Of a stretch of DNA of 64,000 nucleotides, positions 44,557 through 54,424 are shown one piece after another. The DNA is from Lederbergia galactosidilytica. Lineage in GTDB: Bacteria > Bacillota > Bacilli > Bacillales > Bacillaceae_C. The first letter of the stretch is position 1. Every line of letters begins with the position of its first letter. The DNA is taken from assembly GCF_017873565.1 (NCBI RefSeq), contig NZ_JAGGKH010000007.1, positions 124,001 to 188,000 of the forward strand. The letters run 5' to 3'. Made by a program: the position numbers and the translations under genes. Below the pieces are notes generated by a model. The model was not told where the DNA came from. It saw only the letters and a list, made by a program, of their open reading frames with translations, and ran no database searches.

Positions 44557-46344
44557 TTATTTCTTTTCAACTTGCTTTTGCAAATTTTCCTTTAATAGTT
44601 CTGCCGTTTTTGTTGGTAAGCCAATTTGAATTAACTCCTCAACACTTGCTTCTTTCATTTTTTTCAATGAACCAAAATGGCGATGTAAAAGTTTTTTCCG
44701 CGCTGGTCCAATACCTTCTATCTCATCCAATATCGATTGAAAAGCAGATTTCCCCCGTAATTGTCGATGAAATGTGATCGCAAAACGGTGCACCTCATCT
44801 TGAATTCTTTGCAATAGATAAAATTCTTGTGATGTTCTTCCTAATGGGATGACCTCTAGCGGATCTCCAAATAGTAACTGGGAGGTTCGGTGCTTATCAT
44901 CTTTTGCAAGTCCAGCAATGGCAATATCAAGATTTAATTCATTTTCAAGTATATCTCTCGCCGCCTCAATCTGTCCCTTTCCTCCATCAATTAAGATGAG
45001 ATCTGGTAAAGGTAAACCTTCTTTAAGAACTCTCGTGTACCTTCGTCTCACAACTTCTCGCATTGATTCATAATCATCTGGCCCCTGAACGGTTTTAATT
45101 TTATATTTGCGATATTCTTTTTTCGCTGGCTTTCCGTTAATAAAGACAACCAGCGCCGATACAGGATTAACTCCCTGTAAATTGGAGTTATCAAAGGCCT
45201 CAATTCGATATGGCGTATAAATCCCCATGGCCTCTCCAAGTTTTTCAACCGCAAGAACAGTTCGTTCCTCATCTTTTTCAATCAGAGAAAACTTCTCATT
45301 AAGTGCCACATGGGCATTTTTCGTTGCAAGATTGACAAGATCCCTTTTTTGGCCTTTTTTCGGTTGGAGAACTTTGACATTTAAAAGTTGTTCAGCCAAC
45401 ACTTGGTCGGCATTTTCCGGAATCAAAATTTCCCTTGGTTTAAAATGATTCGGCTGGGAATAAAATTGTCCCATGAAAGTGAGAAATTCTTCTTCTTGCT
45501 CACCATAAATTGGGAAAATAGAAACATCTCGTTCAATCAGTTTTCCTTGTCTCACAAAGAATACTTGAACACACATCCAGCCTTTATCAATCGCATACCC
45601 AAATACGTCTCGATTAATAAAATCAGCTGACATCATTGTTTGTTTCTCAATTGTAGTCTCTATACTAGAAATTTGATCACGATATTCCTTTGCCCGTTCA
45701 AATTCTAATTTTTCCGCTGCCTCTTCCATTTTCTGTTGTAAATCAACTTTTATTTCTTTATACCCTCCATTTAAAAATTTTGTAATTTCACTTGTGATAT
45801 TTTTATATGTTTCCTGTGGAACTTCATTCACACAGGGGGCCAGGCATTGGCCAAGATGATAATATAAACAAACACGATCAGGTAAGCTCTGACATTTTCG
45901 AAGAGGATATAACCGATCAAGTAATTTTTTTGTTTCATTTGCGGCTTGGGCATTAGGATAAGGACCGAAGTATTTCCCCTTATCCTTTTTTACTTTGCGA
46001 GTGATAACGAGGCGGGGATGCCGTTCATTTGTTATTTTAATGTAAGGATAACTTTTATCATCCTTTAACATAATGTTATATTTCGGATCATGTTTTTTAA
46101 TCAAATTCATTTCTAAAATTAACGCTTCAATATTAGAAGATGTAATAATATACTCAAAATCCTCAATCTCATTTACAAGACGCTGGGTTTTGGTATCATG
46201 AGAACCTGTAAAATAAGAGCGCACTCTATTTTTTAAAACTTTAGCTTTGCCCACATAAATAATGGTTCCTTGTCGATCTTTCATTAAATAACAACCAGGT
46301 TGATCAGGGAGAATTTCTAATTTATTTTTTATATGATCATTCAC
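44557..46344 (-). CDS. uvrC: UvrABC excinuclease subunit C
   Basis: A 595-aa nucleotide-excision repair nuclease making both incisions. The N-terminal GIY-YIG domain has [20 protein letters not shown], a UVR motif follows (about residues 195-230), then the RNase H-like endonuclease domain with [10 protein letters not shown] and [10 protein letters not shown], and C-terminal helix-hairpin-helix motifs ([20 protein letters not shown]). It lies upstream of lysC and downstream of trxA as in B. subtilis. The length is typical. Confidence 0.97.
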   Translation of the reverse strand: MNDHIKNKLEILPDQPGCYLMKDRQGTIIYVGKAKVLKNRVRSYFTGSHDTKTQRLVNEIEDFEYIITSSNIEALILEMNLIKKHDPKYNIMLKDDKSYPYIKITNERHPRLVITRKVKKDKGKYFGPYPNAQAANETKKLLDRLYPLRKCQSLPDRVCLYYHLGQCLAPCVNEVPQETYKNITSEITKFLNGGYKEIKVDLQQKMEEAAEKLEFERAKEYRDQISSIETTIEKQTMMSADFINRDVFGYAIDKGWMCVQVFFVRQGKLIERDVSIFPIYGEQEEEFLTFMGQFYSQPNHFKPREILIPENADQVLAEQLLNVKVLQPKKGQKRDLVNLATKNAHVALNEKFSLIEKDEERTVLAVEKLGEAMGIYTPYRIEAFDNSNLQGVNPVSALVVFINGKPAKKEYRKYKIKTVQGPDDYESMREVVRRRYTRVLKEGLPLPDLILIDGGKGQIEAARDILENELNLDIAIAGLAKDDKHRTSQLLFGDPLEVIPLGRTSQEFYLLQRIQDEVHRFAITFHRQLRGKSAFQSILDEIEGIGPARKKLLHRHFGSLKKMKEASVEELIQIGLPTKTAELLKENLQKQVEKK

Positions 46345-46495
46345 AACCTATCCCCTCCTTTCTCCTAAGAAAAACGTAGGTGCCTTAATATAAGGATGAA
46401 CGGCTATGTGGGAATACCATTCCCAATACTATTTACCAATAGTTCCCCAATGTTACACACAGGCGCGTTCTTAGTGAGCCTGGCAATATTCCGAT

Positions 46496-46524
46496 TAAAA
46501 AATCCGGACGCTGGGCCCGGATTT
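46496..46524 (-). terminator. Rho-independent terminator of trxA
   Basis: The stem AAATCCGG (46500-46507) pairs with CCGGATTT (46517-46524). On the minus strand it is followed by T residues (revcomp of 46497-46502), 7 bp past the trxA stop codon. Confidence 0.88.
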
Positions 46525-46530
46525 AGTTCA

Positions 46531-46845
46531 TTAGATATGTTTATTGATTAATTCTTGCAAAGCTTCTTTAGGTTGGAAGCCTACTGTCTTATCTACTTCT
46601 TTCCCATCTTTAAAAACAATTAAAGTCGGAATACTCATGACACCATATTTACCAGCAGTTTCTTGATTGTCATCCACGTCTAGTTTGACAATCTTTGCTT
46701 TGCCGTTAAGTTCTCCATCCAATTCTTCCAATACAGGAGCAATCATTTTACATGGACCACACCATGGTGCCCAAAAATCAACCAATACTACGCCTTCACT
46801 AATCTCAGAGGCAAAGTTTTGATCTGTTGCATGTGAAATAGCCAT
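46531..46845 (-). CDS. trxA: Thioredoxin
   Basis: A 104-aa thioredoxin with the active site WCGPC in VDFWAPWCGPCKMIAPVLEE and the cis-proline in MSIPTLIVFKDG. It reduces protein disulfides, ribonucleotide reductase and peroxiredoxins. The ATG at 46845 (MAISHATDQNF) has AGGAGG 9 nt upstream and matches family N-termini; a longer frame adds eight residues overlapping the ribosome-binding site. It lies between etfA and uvrC, as in B. subtilis. Confidence 0.97.
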   Translation of the reverse strand: MAISHATDQNFASEISEGVVLVDFWAPWCGPCKMIAPVLEELDGELNGKAKIVKLDVDDNQETAGKYGVMSIPTLIVFKDGKEVDKTVGFQPKEALQELINKHI

Positions 46846-46964
46846 TTCATACACCCTCCTAATATACATTCAAAACTTAAAGTCAGTATATCATTAGAAA
46901 GAGGTACTTGCGAATTTTTTGCTTAACTTTTTAGCTTTTAAAAATGGCTGATTTAGATATTAAG

Positions 46965-47948
46965 CTAACTTTTATTGCTTGCCTTAATTTTTTTGAATTC
47001 TTCAGTGAGAAGTGGAACCACTTCAAATAAATCCCCAACAATCCCATAATCGGCCACTTGAAATATATTGGCTTCTGGATCTTTATTAATCGCCACAATG
47101 GTCTTTGAATTCGACATTCCAGCTAAATGCTGAATCGCACCCGAAATTCCACAAGCTATATATAAATCGGGAGTAACAACCTTTCCTGTCTGGCCAATTT
47201 GCAAAGAGTAATCGCAATAATCGGCATCACATGCCCCACGCGAAGCCCCTACTGCCCCACCAAGAACATCTGCTAGTTCTTGTAATGGTTTGAAACCTTC
47301 GGCACTTTTCACGCCACGTCCTCCAGCGACAACGACTTTTGCTTCCGCTAAGTCAACTCCAACACTAGCTTTTCTAATCACTTCTTTGATTGTTAAAGCA
47401 ATGTCGTTTATTTCTATATCCAAAGCTGTAACAGTACCAGAACGAGAATCATCTTTTTCTATTGGCTCGATATTATTAGGACGGAGAGTAAGAAAGATAA
47501 AATCCTCAACCAGCTTTTTTCTTTCAAAAGCTTTTCCCGAATAAATTGGTCTGATAAATGACCATTGATTATCTGTCTTCTCAATGGCTGTAATATCTGA
47601 AATAAGTCCAACATTCAATCGGTTTGCAATTTTAGGCGAGAGATCTTTTCCTATTGCCGTGTGTCCCATGATCAGGGCGTCTGGTTGTTCTTTTTCTATC
47701 GCTGTAAGCAAACATTGGGAATAGCCATCAGAAGTATAATGTTTTAATTGATCACTTTCTATTGTGATTACTCGGTTAGCCCCGTAAGCAATCAATTCTT
47801 GTGTATGGGCTTGCACAGAGTTCCCTAACAGCAACGCAATAATTTCGCCACCCTCAGCGATCTGTTTTCCAGCAGCGATCGCTTCAAATGACACATTTCG
47901 TAAAGTTCCCTCTCGTAACTCAGCTAATACGAAAACTTTTTTCCCCAC
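46965..47948 (-). CDS. etfA: Electron transfer flavoprotein alpha subunit
   Basis: A 327-aa FAD-binding subunit that passes electrons from acyl-CoA dehydrogenases towards the respiratory chain. The C-terminal FAD domain shows VVAGGRGVKSAEGF, GASRGACDADYC and CGISGAIQHLAGM, the ETF-alpha signature. It follows etfB by 29 bp and ends the fadB-etfB-etfA group, so it works with the beta-oxidation genes just upstream. Confidence 0.97.
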   Translation of the reverse strand: MGKKVFVLAELREGTLRNVSFEAIAAGKQIAEGGEIIALLLGNSVQAHTQELIAYGANRVITIESDQLKHYTSDGYSQCLLTAIEKEQPDALIMGHTAIGKDLSPKIANRLNVGLISDITAIEKTDNQWSFIRPIYSGKAFERKKLVEDFIFLTLRPNNIEPIEKDDSRSGTVTALDIEINDIALTIKEVIRKASVGVDLAEAKVVVAGGRGVKSAEGFKPLQELADVLGGAVGASRGACDADYCDYSLQIGQTGKVVTPDLYIACGISGAIQHLAGMSNSKTIVAINKDPEANIFQVADYGIVGDLFEVVPLLTEEFKKIKASNKS

Positions 47949-47977
47949 TTTTACTCCCTCCCAACTTGTATTTTTGC

Positions 47978-48742
47978 TTATATTACTTTCGTCAATAATG
48001 TTCCTAACTCTTTAACTTGATCTTTTAATTCTCCTTGTAAAATTCGCCCCGCTTCTTTTTCAGGAGGTAGGAAAATTTCAATCGTTTCCGTTTTTATTTC
48101 TACATCCTCTTCTTCTAAATCCAAATCCTCTATTTCAAGCTCATCCAATGGTTTCTTTTTCGCTTTCATAATCCCTGGGAGTGATGGGTAGCGGGGATCA
48201 TTTAAACCTTGTTGAGCTGTTACTAATAAAGGTAATTTCGCCTCAAGAATTTCTGAGTCACCTTCTACATCCTTTGTAATTATTACATTTTCTCCTTCAA
48301 TCTTTAACTTTGTAATTGTCGTTACATAAGGGATGTTTAATATATCCGCTACCCGCGGACCAATCTGACCTGAACCGCCATCAATTGCCACATTTCCGGC
48401 CAATATTAAATCTACCTTTTTGTCTTGTAGAAACTTTGCAATGATCTTACTTATGGAAAAAGCGTCTGTCTCCTCTAAATCATCTTCAATATTAATAAGA
48501 GTGGCACGATCTGCCCCCATTGCGAGAGCGGTTCTTAGCTGCTTCTCAGATTCTTCATTCCCAACTGTCAGGACATTAACCTCCCCACCATGCTCATCCC
48601 TTACACGAATCGCTTCTTCAATGGCATACTCATCATACGGATTAATAATGAATTCAGCATCATCTTCAATAATTTTGCCTTCTGAAATCACAATTTTTTC
48701 TTCTGTATCGAAGGTTCTTTTTAATAAGACAAAAATATTCAT
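47978..48742 (-). CDS. etfB: Electron transfer flavoprotein beta subunit
   Basis: A 254-aa AMP-binding partner of EtfA. Characteristic stretches are NPYDEYAIEEAIRVRDEHGG, DLILAGNVAIDGGSGQIGPR and the C-terminal recognition region that docks to dehydrogenases. It begins MNIFVLLKRTFDTEEK with GGAGGC upstream. It lies 147 bp after fadB; that gap could carry an extra promoter but none is clear. Confidence 0.96.
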   Translation of the reverse strand: MNIFVLLKRTFDTEEKIVISEGKIIEDDAEFIINPYDEYAIEEAIRVRDEHGGEVNVLTVGNEESEKQLRTALAMGADRATLINIEDDLEETDAFSISKIIAKFLQDKKVDLILAGNVAIDGGSGQIGPRVADILNIPYVTTITKLKIEGENVIITKDVEGDSEILEAKLPLLVTAQQGLNDPRYPSLPGIMKAKKKPLDELEIEDLDLEEEDVEIKTETIEIFLPPEKEAGRILQGELKDQVKELGTLLTKVI

Positions 48743-48889
48743 ATTTGCTTCAGCCTCCTTTTTTATCTTAACCTCAATATGGATCCGCTTTATAAAATAA
48801 GATAAAGCAAGAGTATTAGTATAATGGAATTCCCCATGAAGGGGGAGTTAAAGAAAAACGTTATGAACTTTACAGCTCCTCTAGGATCT

Positions 48890-49663
48890 TTACTTCCCCC
48901 GGAATTTTGGTTCTCGCTTTTCTATAAATGCTTGAATACCTTCTTGTGCATCTTGAGTATTGAAGAGAACTCCAAATTGTTTCATTTCTTCTTCTAGTCC
49001 AAGATAGTATTGGCCTGAATGAGAAAATTGCAACTGTTTAATCGCGGCCTTAAGAGCAATAGGGCTTTTTTTCGCAATCTTATGAGCAAGTTCTTTTGCT
49101 CTGTTGAATAACTCTTCTTCCGGATATGCGTGGTTAGCAAGTCCCCATTGAACTGCCTCAATTCCCGAAAGGGGCTCACTTGTAAACAACATCTCTGCCG
49201 CTTTCCCTGGACCAAGCAAATGAGGAAGACGAATAGTCCCACCAAACCCTGGAATAAGGCCTAATTGCAACTCAGGTAAACCCAATTTTGCCTCATTACT
49301 AACAAGTCTTATATGACAAGCCATAGCAAGTTCAAGCCCTCCACCAAGCGCAGCCCCATGTATCACAGCGATCACCGGCTTTGTAGAACTTTCAATTTTC
49401 GCAAATGTTTGTTGTCCAAGCTGTGAACTATTCGAAAAATCTTCTGCAGATTGAAGCGCTGAAAATTCTTTTATATCGGCCCCTGCTGAAAAGAATTTCC
49501 CTTCCCCTTGCAATAGGATAACTCGTATATCCTGATCTTCTGCTAATTGATCAAATATTTGACTTAACTCTCTGATCAACTCTTGTGATAAAGCATTAGC
49601 TGGTGGGCGATTGATTGCTACAATTCCGATTTGGTTTTCTTTCATAACCGTTATATTTTTCAT
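48890..49663 (-). CDS. fadB: Enoyl-CoA hydratase
   Basis: A 257-aa crotonase-fold enzyme hydrating enoyl-CoA in fatty-acid beta-oxidation. The oxyanion-hole motifs are visible (SAGADIKEFSAL, HGAALGGGLELAMACH), and the catalytic glutamates are in the GGGLE and LPELQLGLIPGFGG regions. It follows fadR by 23 bp, matching the B. subtilis fadR-fadB order, so FadR probably represses it together with its own gene. Confidence 0.95.
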   Translation of the reverse strand: MKNITVMKENQIGIVAINRPPANALSQELIRELSQIFDQLAEDQDIRVILLQGEGKFFSAGADIKEFSALQSAEDFSNSSQLGQQTFAKIESSTKPVIAVIHGAALGGGLELAMACHIRLVSNEAKLGLPELQLGLIPGFGGTIRLPHLLGPGKAAEMLFTSEPLSGIEAVQWGLANHAYPEEELFNRAKELAHKIAKKSPIALKAAIKQLQFSHSGQYYLGLEEEMKQFGVLFNTQDAQEGIQAFIEKREPKFRGK

Positions 49664-49686
49664 AATTCTATCCTTCCCTCACTTAC

Positions 49687-50280
49687 TTATTGTTGCTTAC
49701 AACCTTGTAGTAATAATTCATGTACTTGAGGTGCAAGTGAAACGAGGTCATACTTTTGCTCGTTCATAACCCAGGTTGTTACAGTTTCATCCATTGTTCC
49801 AAAAATCATTTGTCTCACCAATCTTACATTAAGGTGGCTAGCAAACTCTTTCTTTTCTTGCCCATGGCAAATAATATGATCAATTAAGCGCAAATAGTCT
49901 TTCAGTACCTCATTTATTCTTTTTCTTAACTCCTTATTGGATTGCCTTAACTCCAATTGAGTAACAATTGCCAGATGACGATCATGCGATAATATATTGA
50001 AATGGTTTTCGATGAGAACAAATAACTTTTCAGATGCAGTTGCTTTTGTTTGAATAGCTTCTTCCATCTTTTCAATAAACAACCCCATTTTCTCCTGAAA
50101 AACCGAGATTAATATATCCTCCTTATTTTCAAAATAAAGATAGATAGTTCCATCCGCTACTCCAGCTTGTTTAGCAATCTTAGAAACTTGCGATTGATGA
50201 TAGCCATTTTCGGCAATAACGGTTACCGCTGCATCCACTATTTGTTTGTACTTTGGTTTATTTCTCTTCAATGACTTCAC
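49687..50280 (-). CDS. fadR: TetR-family fatty-acid regulator FadR
   Basis: A 197-aa TetR regulator that represses beta-oxidation genes and is released by long-chain acyl-CoA. The N-terminal helix-turn-helix reads VIAENGYHQSQVSKIAKQAG, VADGTIYLYFENKEDILISV, typical of B. subtilis FadR. A near-perfect FadR operator lies 18 bp upstream of its start codon, indicating autoregulation of fadR-fadB and perhaps etfBA. The lcfA gene, which directly precedes fadR in B. subtilis, is 414 bp away here with a repeat in between. Confidence 0.94.
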   Translation of the reverse strand: MKSLKRNKPKYKQIVDAAVTVIAENGYHQSQVSKIAKQAGVADGTIYLYFENKEDILISVFQEKMGLFIEKMEEAIQTKATASEKLFVLIENHFNILSHDRHLAIVTQLELRQSNKELRKRINEVLKDYLRLIDHIICHGQEKKEFASHLNVRLVRQMIFGTMDETVTTWVMNEQKYDLVSLAPQVHELLLQGCKQQ

Positions 50281-50297
50281 CTTTTCTAAATAGTAAA

Positions 50298-50315
50298 TGA
50301 ATGATTATTCATTCA
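50298..50315. promoter_or_regulatory. FadR operator
   Basis: TGAATGATTATTCATTCA has perfect 7-bp arms around TTAT and matches the B. subtilis FadR box TGAATGANTANTCATTCA. It lies just upstream of fadR on the minus strand. Confidence 0.92.
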
Positions 50316-50373
50316 TAATTCCATGATAATCATCTGACTGAATTCTGTCAATCAATATTAAGCGTAAAATAAT

Positions 50374-50526
50374 AAAGCGAGACTGCCATCAGTGGGGTTT
50401 TTCTTCATCCCCCACTGATGGTTAGCGAGACTTATCGGGGTGTTAACGTCCGTTATCCCCCACTTAGACTTCTTAAACTTCTTGGAAATCTCCTAGTTTT
50501 GAAGCGGACGGTTGCACCGGGATAAA
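50374..50526. repeat. Dispersed intergenic repeat with internal hairpin
   Basis: About 150 bp nearly identical to 57620-57784. It starts AAAGCGAGACTGCCATCAGT, contains a 12-bp hairpin (CCATCAGTGGGG with CCCCACTGATGG) and ends near GGTTGCACCGGGATAAA. It lies between lcfA and fadR. The remaining sequence of this 414-bp gap holds the FadR operator and the lcfA hairpin. Confidence 0.85.
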
Positions 50527-50656
50527 TTGTTTTTGGATTCAAAATGTGATAATCACTCTAACATTTTAGAAATGCTCTTTATCTTTCGTAATAACTTTGT
50601 CTGGATCTAGCTTGTGTTTGATTTGTGTAATAATCAATGCTTCTCAACACCCTAAG

Positions 50657-50685
50657 AGGCCAAATGTACACTTTTCATTTGGCCT
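50657..50685 (-). terminator. Hairpin after lcfA
   Basis: AGGCCAAATG (50657-50666) pairs perfectly with CATTTGGCCT (50676-50685), 10 bp past the lcfA stop codon. The T tract is poor on the minus strand. Confidence 0.6.
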
Positions 50686-50694
50686 TTACCTAAA

Positions 50695-52377
50695 TTATTG
50701 CTGCACCTTTTTTCTTTCTTCATCTATTAATGTCCTTCGCAATATTTTTCCGACAGCTGTTTTAGGTAATTCTTTACGAAATTCATACACTTTTGGAACT
50801 TTATATGGCGCGATAAATTTTCTTGCATATTCATCTAATTCCTGTTCTGTGACAACTGAACCTTCCTTAAGAACTACATATGCTTTCACTGTCTCTCCCC
50901 TGTAAGGGTCAGGGATACCAGCTACAACTAGCTCTTGAATCGCTGGATGTTCATATAAAACTTCTTCAATCTCCCGAGGATAGATATTATACCCACCTGC
51001 AATAATCATATCTTTTTTTCGATCTACAACGAAAAAGTATCCATCTTTATTCATATACCCCATATCTCCAGTAAAAAGCCATCCATCTTTCAAAGTCTCT
51101 GCTGTATCATCCGGACGGTTCCAATAACCTCTCATGACTTGCGGTCCTTTAACAGCAATTTCACCAATTTGCCCGTGTGGAGCTTCTTTTCCTGTTTCCG
51201 CTGAGACAATCATAGCATCGGTATCTGGCCAAGGAACGCCGATACTACCTGTCACATACTCTTGCCCCCAAATAAAATTGGCATGGGTAACAGGTGAAGA
51301 TTCCGTCAAACCATATCCCTCCACAAGCTTTCCACCCGTAATTTTTTCAAAATTTTGTTGAACTTCGACTGGAAGTGGTGCGGAGCCACTTATACAGGCT
51401 TCTATCGAGGAGAGATCATATTTATTACGTTCAGGATGGTTTAGCAAACCGATATAAATTGTCGGTGCTCCAGGAAAAATCGTTGGTCTTTCCTTATGAA
51501 TGGTTTTAAGAGTTGTCTTGGCATCAAATTTCGGTAATAAAACCATTTTGTAGGCTTGCATTATAGAGAGAATTAAAACCGTTGTCATACCATAAACATG
51601 AAAAAAGGGCAGAACCCCGAGAATCGTTTCTTCAGCAGGTTTTGCTTTATAAATCCATGCTTGGCAAGCAGTTGCATTCGCAATTAAATTTTTATGAGTT
51701 AGCATAACTCCTTTAGGATATCCAGTTGTTCCACCTGTATATTGGAGAAGAGCTAAGTCATTTTCATAATCAAATTCTAGTTCAATTGGTGTTAAGGCTC
51801 CAACTTCTAAAATTTTTTTGAACAGATGTGTATTTCCCTCATGATTTAATTGGATGACGATGCCTGTATCTTTTTTCTGTATAAAAGGATACATTAGATT
51901 TTTTGGGAATGGCAGATAATCTTTGATAGCGGTTACAATAACGTGTTCAATTTTTGTTTGTTTGATCACTTTAGAGATGCGCGGATATAATATATCTAGA
52001 GCAATAATGATCTTTGCACCAGAGTCTTTCATTTGGTATTCAAGTTCCCGTTCAGTATACAGTGGATTTGTTTGGACAACGACAGCACCTGTAAATAGAC
52101 TGGCATAGTAGCTAATTACGTATTGCGGACAGTTTGGTAACATAATCGCAACTCGATCACCTTTCTTTACACCTATACCCTGTAAGTAATGAGCCATTTT
52201 CAAAACACTTTCATAAAGTTCGTTGTAGCTTATTTCCTTTCCCATAAAATGGATAGCTGTTTTCTTGGGATACTTTCTGGCTGTATCGATTAAATAAGAT
52301 TGCACTGTTCTCGGTTCATAATCTAACTGCGTTGGAATGGATTTAGGATACATTTTCAACCAAGGTTTACTTTCCAT
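50695..52377 (-). CDS. lcfA: Long-chain fatty acid-CoA ligase
   Basis: A 560-aa AMP-forming acyl-CoA synthetase that activates fatty acids for beta-oxidation. The P-loop-like motif LLQYTGGTTGYPKGVMLTHK, the GYGLTESSPV motif, the adenylate motif GWLFTGDMGYM and the C-terminal catalytic lysine in PKTAVGKILRR are all present. The ATG at 52377 has AGGAGGGG 4 nt upstream; the frame is open for 47 more codons but that part is atypical. In B. subtilis lcfA leads the fad operon; here it has its own hairpin and is separated from fadR by a repeat. Confidence 0.96.
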   Translation of the reverse strand: MESKPWLKMYPKSIPTQLDYEPRTVQSYLIDTARKYPKKTAIHFMGKEISYNELYESVLKMAHYLQGIGVKKGDRVAIMLPNCPQYVISYYASLFTGAVVVQTNPLYTERELEYQMKDSGAKIIIALDILYPRISKVIKQTKIEHVIVTAIKDYLPFPKNLMYPFIQKKDTGIVIQLNHEGNTHLFKKILEVGALTPIELEFDYENDLALLQYTGGTTGYPKGVMLTHKNLIANATACQAWIYKAKPAEETILGVLPFFHVYGMTTVLILSIMQAYKMVLLPKFDAKTTLKTIHKERPTIFPGAPTIYIGLLNHPERNKYDLSSIEACISGSAPLPVEVQQNFEKITGGKLVEGYGLTESSPVTHANFIWGQEYVTGSIGVPWPDTDAMIVSAETGKEAPHGQIGEIAVKGPQVMRGYWNRPDDTAETLKDGWLFTGDMGYMNKDGYFFVVDRKKDMIIAGGYNIYPREIEEVLYEHPAIQELVVAGIPDPYRGETVKAYVVLKEGSVVTEQELDEYARKFIAPYKVPKVYEFRKELPKTAVGKILRRTLIDEERKKVQQ

Positions 52378-52587
52378 ACAACCCCTCCTATTATTCAGTA
52401 AGCCTTCAACCAAATCGCGCCTTAGACTGCAAAGAAAGCTCATGCTGAATTCTCTATTTCTAAAAGAAGCAGAGACTAATAACAAACTCCATATCGTCCA
52501 GCCATTAAATAAAATCAAAATTTTCTTTAATACTATTTTCAGTGTAAAAACATTAGGTTTGTTATAATTCCTTCTCAGTATATTATA

Positions 52588-52693
52588 TTGCTGTCAATCG
52601 TACAAATGTTAATATTTTATATTTAAGATTAGGGGCCAAGGTAGATAAATAAATATGCATAAATCTTTATATATAAAATGAATATTGACAGCA
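52588..52693. repeat. Inverted repeat between divergent lcfA and nhaC promoters
   Basis: TGCTGTCAAT (52588-52597) and ATTGACAGCA (52684-52693) are perfect inverted repeats about 85 bp apart. Each contains a consensus TTGACA, one per strand. The rest of 52378-52764 has no gene. Confidence 0.5.
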
Positions 52694-52713
52694 CCTTTAT
52701 GTATAATTATAAT
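52685..52713 (+). promoter_or_regulatory. Consensus SigA promoter of the antiporter gene
   Basis: A perfect -35 TTGACA (52685-52690) and perfect -10 TATAAT (52708-52713) are separated by 17 bp. The start codon is 52 bp downstream. Confidence 0.85.
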
Positions 52714-52764
52714 AATAATTATATAAATATACATTGTTGATTATAGATTTTTAGGGGGAAACAA

Positions 52765-54279
52765 ATGGAACATATGGGATTTTTATCATTAGTACCACCA
52801 TTATTGGCAATTATCTTAGCTGTTTTTACAAGAAATGTTATTATTTCATTATTTTCTGGTGTATACATAGGTGTGCTTTTCATCGTAGGTGGACGACCAC
52901 TTGAAGCAACTATGACGACAATTGGGGATTTTTTATTTCCACAGCTAACCGATAGTTACAATGCTGCAGTTTTAGTTCTTCTCTTTTTCATCGGAGGCTT
53001 TGTTGCGTTAATGGAGAAATCAGGTGGTGGGGCTGCATTAGCAGAGAATTCAACAAAACTAATTAATACACGTGCTAAGGCTCAAGTTTCCGCATGGTTA
53101 GGCGGGATTATTATCTTCTTTTCAGACTTAGGTACACCTTTAATTGTTGGACCGGTTTTCGAAAAGATTTTCGATAAATTGAAAGTTTCCAGAGAAAAAC
53201 TGGCTTGGATCATTGATTCAACCTCATCACCTGTTGCGGTTTTAATCCCATTCATTGGTTGGGGCGTTTATATTATGGGATTAATGAAGAAAGAATTCGA
53301 CCAATTGAATCTAGCGATTTCGGAATTTGATGCCTTTCTTCAAGTTATTCCGTTCCAATTTTATGCGATTCTTACAGTATTGATGGTGCCTTTAGTGGCC
53401 TTCACAAAGCTTGATTTCGGCCCAATGGCGAAAGCTGAGCACCGTGTCCAAACGACTGGACAACTTTATTGGCCTCATTCAACGCCGCTAAGAAAAACAG
53501 AAAAAGAGAAAGTAGGAAAGCAACAAAACAGTCGAGCTATTATGGTCTGGTTACCTTTATTAATTTTGTTTACCACTTTATTCGGGTTACTGATTTCAAA
53601 GGGATTTCCTATTAAACCTGTCGATGGTGAAGATTTTAGAGTTGCCCTAAGTACGGCTTACTTATTTGCTGCTGTTTCATTAGCTTTACTAATGATCGGT
53701 TTGAAAGTGAAGAAGTTTGGTGAAGTCGTTAATATTTATACTGGTGGCATGCAAAAAATGGTTTATGTAACGGTAACATTAGTTTTGGCTTGGGCGCTTG
53801 GAAAAGTTATTGGTGAAATGGGGACCGCCGAGTACGTGGTTGAAATATTACAGGGGAGAATTCCGGGCTTTATTATTCCAGCGCTTTTATTTTTAGTAGG
53901 AGCGGGAATGTCACTTGCTTCTGGCAGTTCATGGGGAACTTTTGCCATCATGTTACCAATTGCGATTCCAATGGCTGTTGGCCTTGATGCCCCAATGATG
54001 GTCTGTATTGGCGCTGTTTTATCAGGAGGAATTTTCGGGGACCATTCCTCTCCGATTTCAGATACAACGATCCTTTCTTCAACTGGAGCGGGAGCAGATC
54101 ATATTGATCATGTGAAGACACAAATTTACTATGCCAGTGTTAATGCTGCCATTGCTTTAATTGGTTTTATTATAGCCGGCATCACGGAAAGTTCCTTTAC
54201 AATCATTATCACGATTCTTCTATTAATTATAACTGTTTTTGGTTTATCAAAATATCAGTCTAAAAAAGTGATGATTTAA
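52765..54279 (+). CDS. NhaC family Na+/H+ antiporter-like transporter
   Basis: A 504-aa membrane protein with about a dozen hydrophobic segments, belonging to the NhaC (PF03553) superfamily. Conserved parts are FSDLGTPLIVGPVFEKIFDK, STSSPVAVLIPFIGWGVYIM and AGMSLASGSSWGTFAIMLP with GGIFGDHSSPISDTTILSS. Members exchange sodium for protons, sometimes coupled to an organic anion such as malate/lactate or tyrosine, so the ion specificity is open. It has a perfect SigA promoter and its own terminator, suggesting constitutive strong expression. It interrupts the usual B. subtilis order between lcfA and yshE. Confidence 0.9.
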   Translation: MEHMGFLSLVPPLLAIILAVFTRNVIISLFSGVYIGVLFIVGGRPLEATMTTIGDFLFPQLTDSYNAAVLVLLFFIGGFVALMEKSGGGAALAENSTKLINTRAKAQVSAWLGGIIIFFSDLGTPLIVGPVFEKIFDKLKVSREKLAWIIDSTSSPVAVLIPFIGWGVYIMGLMKKEFDQLNLAISEFDAFLQVIPFQFYAILTVLMVPLVAFTKLDFGPMAKAEHRVQTTGQLYWPHSTPLRKTEKEKVGKQQNSRAIMVWLPLLILFTTLFGLLISKGFPIKPVDGEDFRVALSTAYLFAAVSLALLMIGLKVKKFGEVVNIYTGGMQKMVYVTVTLVLAWALGKVIGEMGTAEYVVEILQGRIPGFIIPALLFLVGAGMSLASGSSWGTFAIMLPIAIPMAVGLDAPMMVCIGAVLSGGIFGDHSSPISDTTILSSTGAGADHIDHVKTQIYYASVNAAIALIGFIIAGITESSFTIIITILLLIITVFGLSKYQSKKVMI

Positions 54280-54284
54280 AAATT

Positions 54285-54327
54285 AAAAAGAGTGTCATAA
54301 AGTATGAAAACTTTTATGACACTCTTT
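54285..54327 (+). terminator. Rho-independent terminator of the antiporter gene
   Basis: AAAAAGAGTGTCATAAA (54285-54301) pairs with TTTTATGACACTCTTTT, giving a long stem that ends in a T run. Confidence 0.92.
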
Positions 54328-54424
54328 TCTATGGAAAGGGGCAAAGTTTTGTTCGTGCCACTTTATACATGCTATTTTTGTGTCCTAACTTACGTTCTGC
54401 AATTCCCTTATCTTGATATTTTAT

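Noticed and set aside
50374-50526. CRISPR-like or regulatory RNA in the repeat at 50374-50526
   Set aside because: Only one unit is present here with no spacer periodicity; its second copy at 57620-57784 marks it as a dispersed intergenic repeat.
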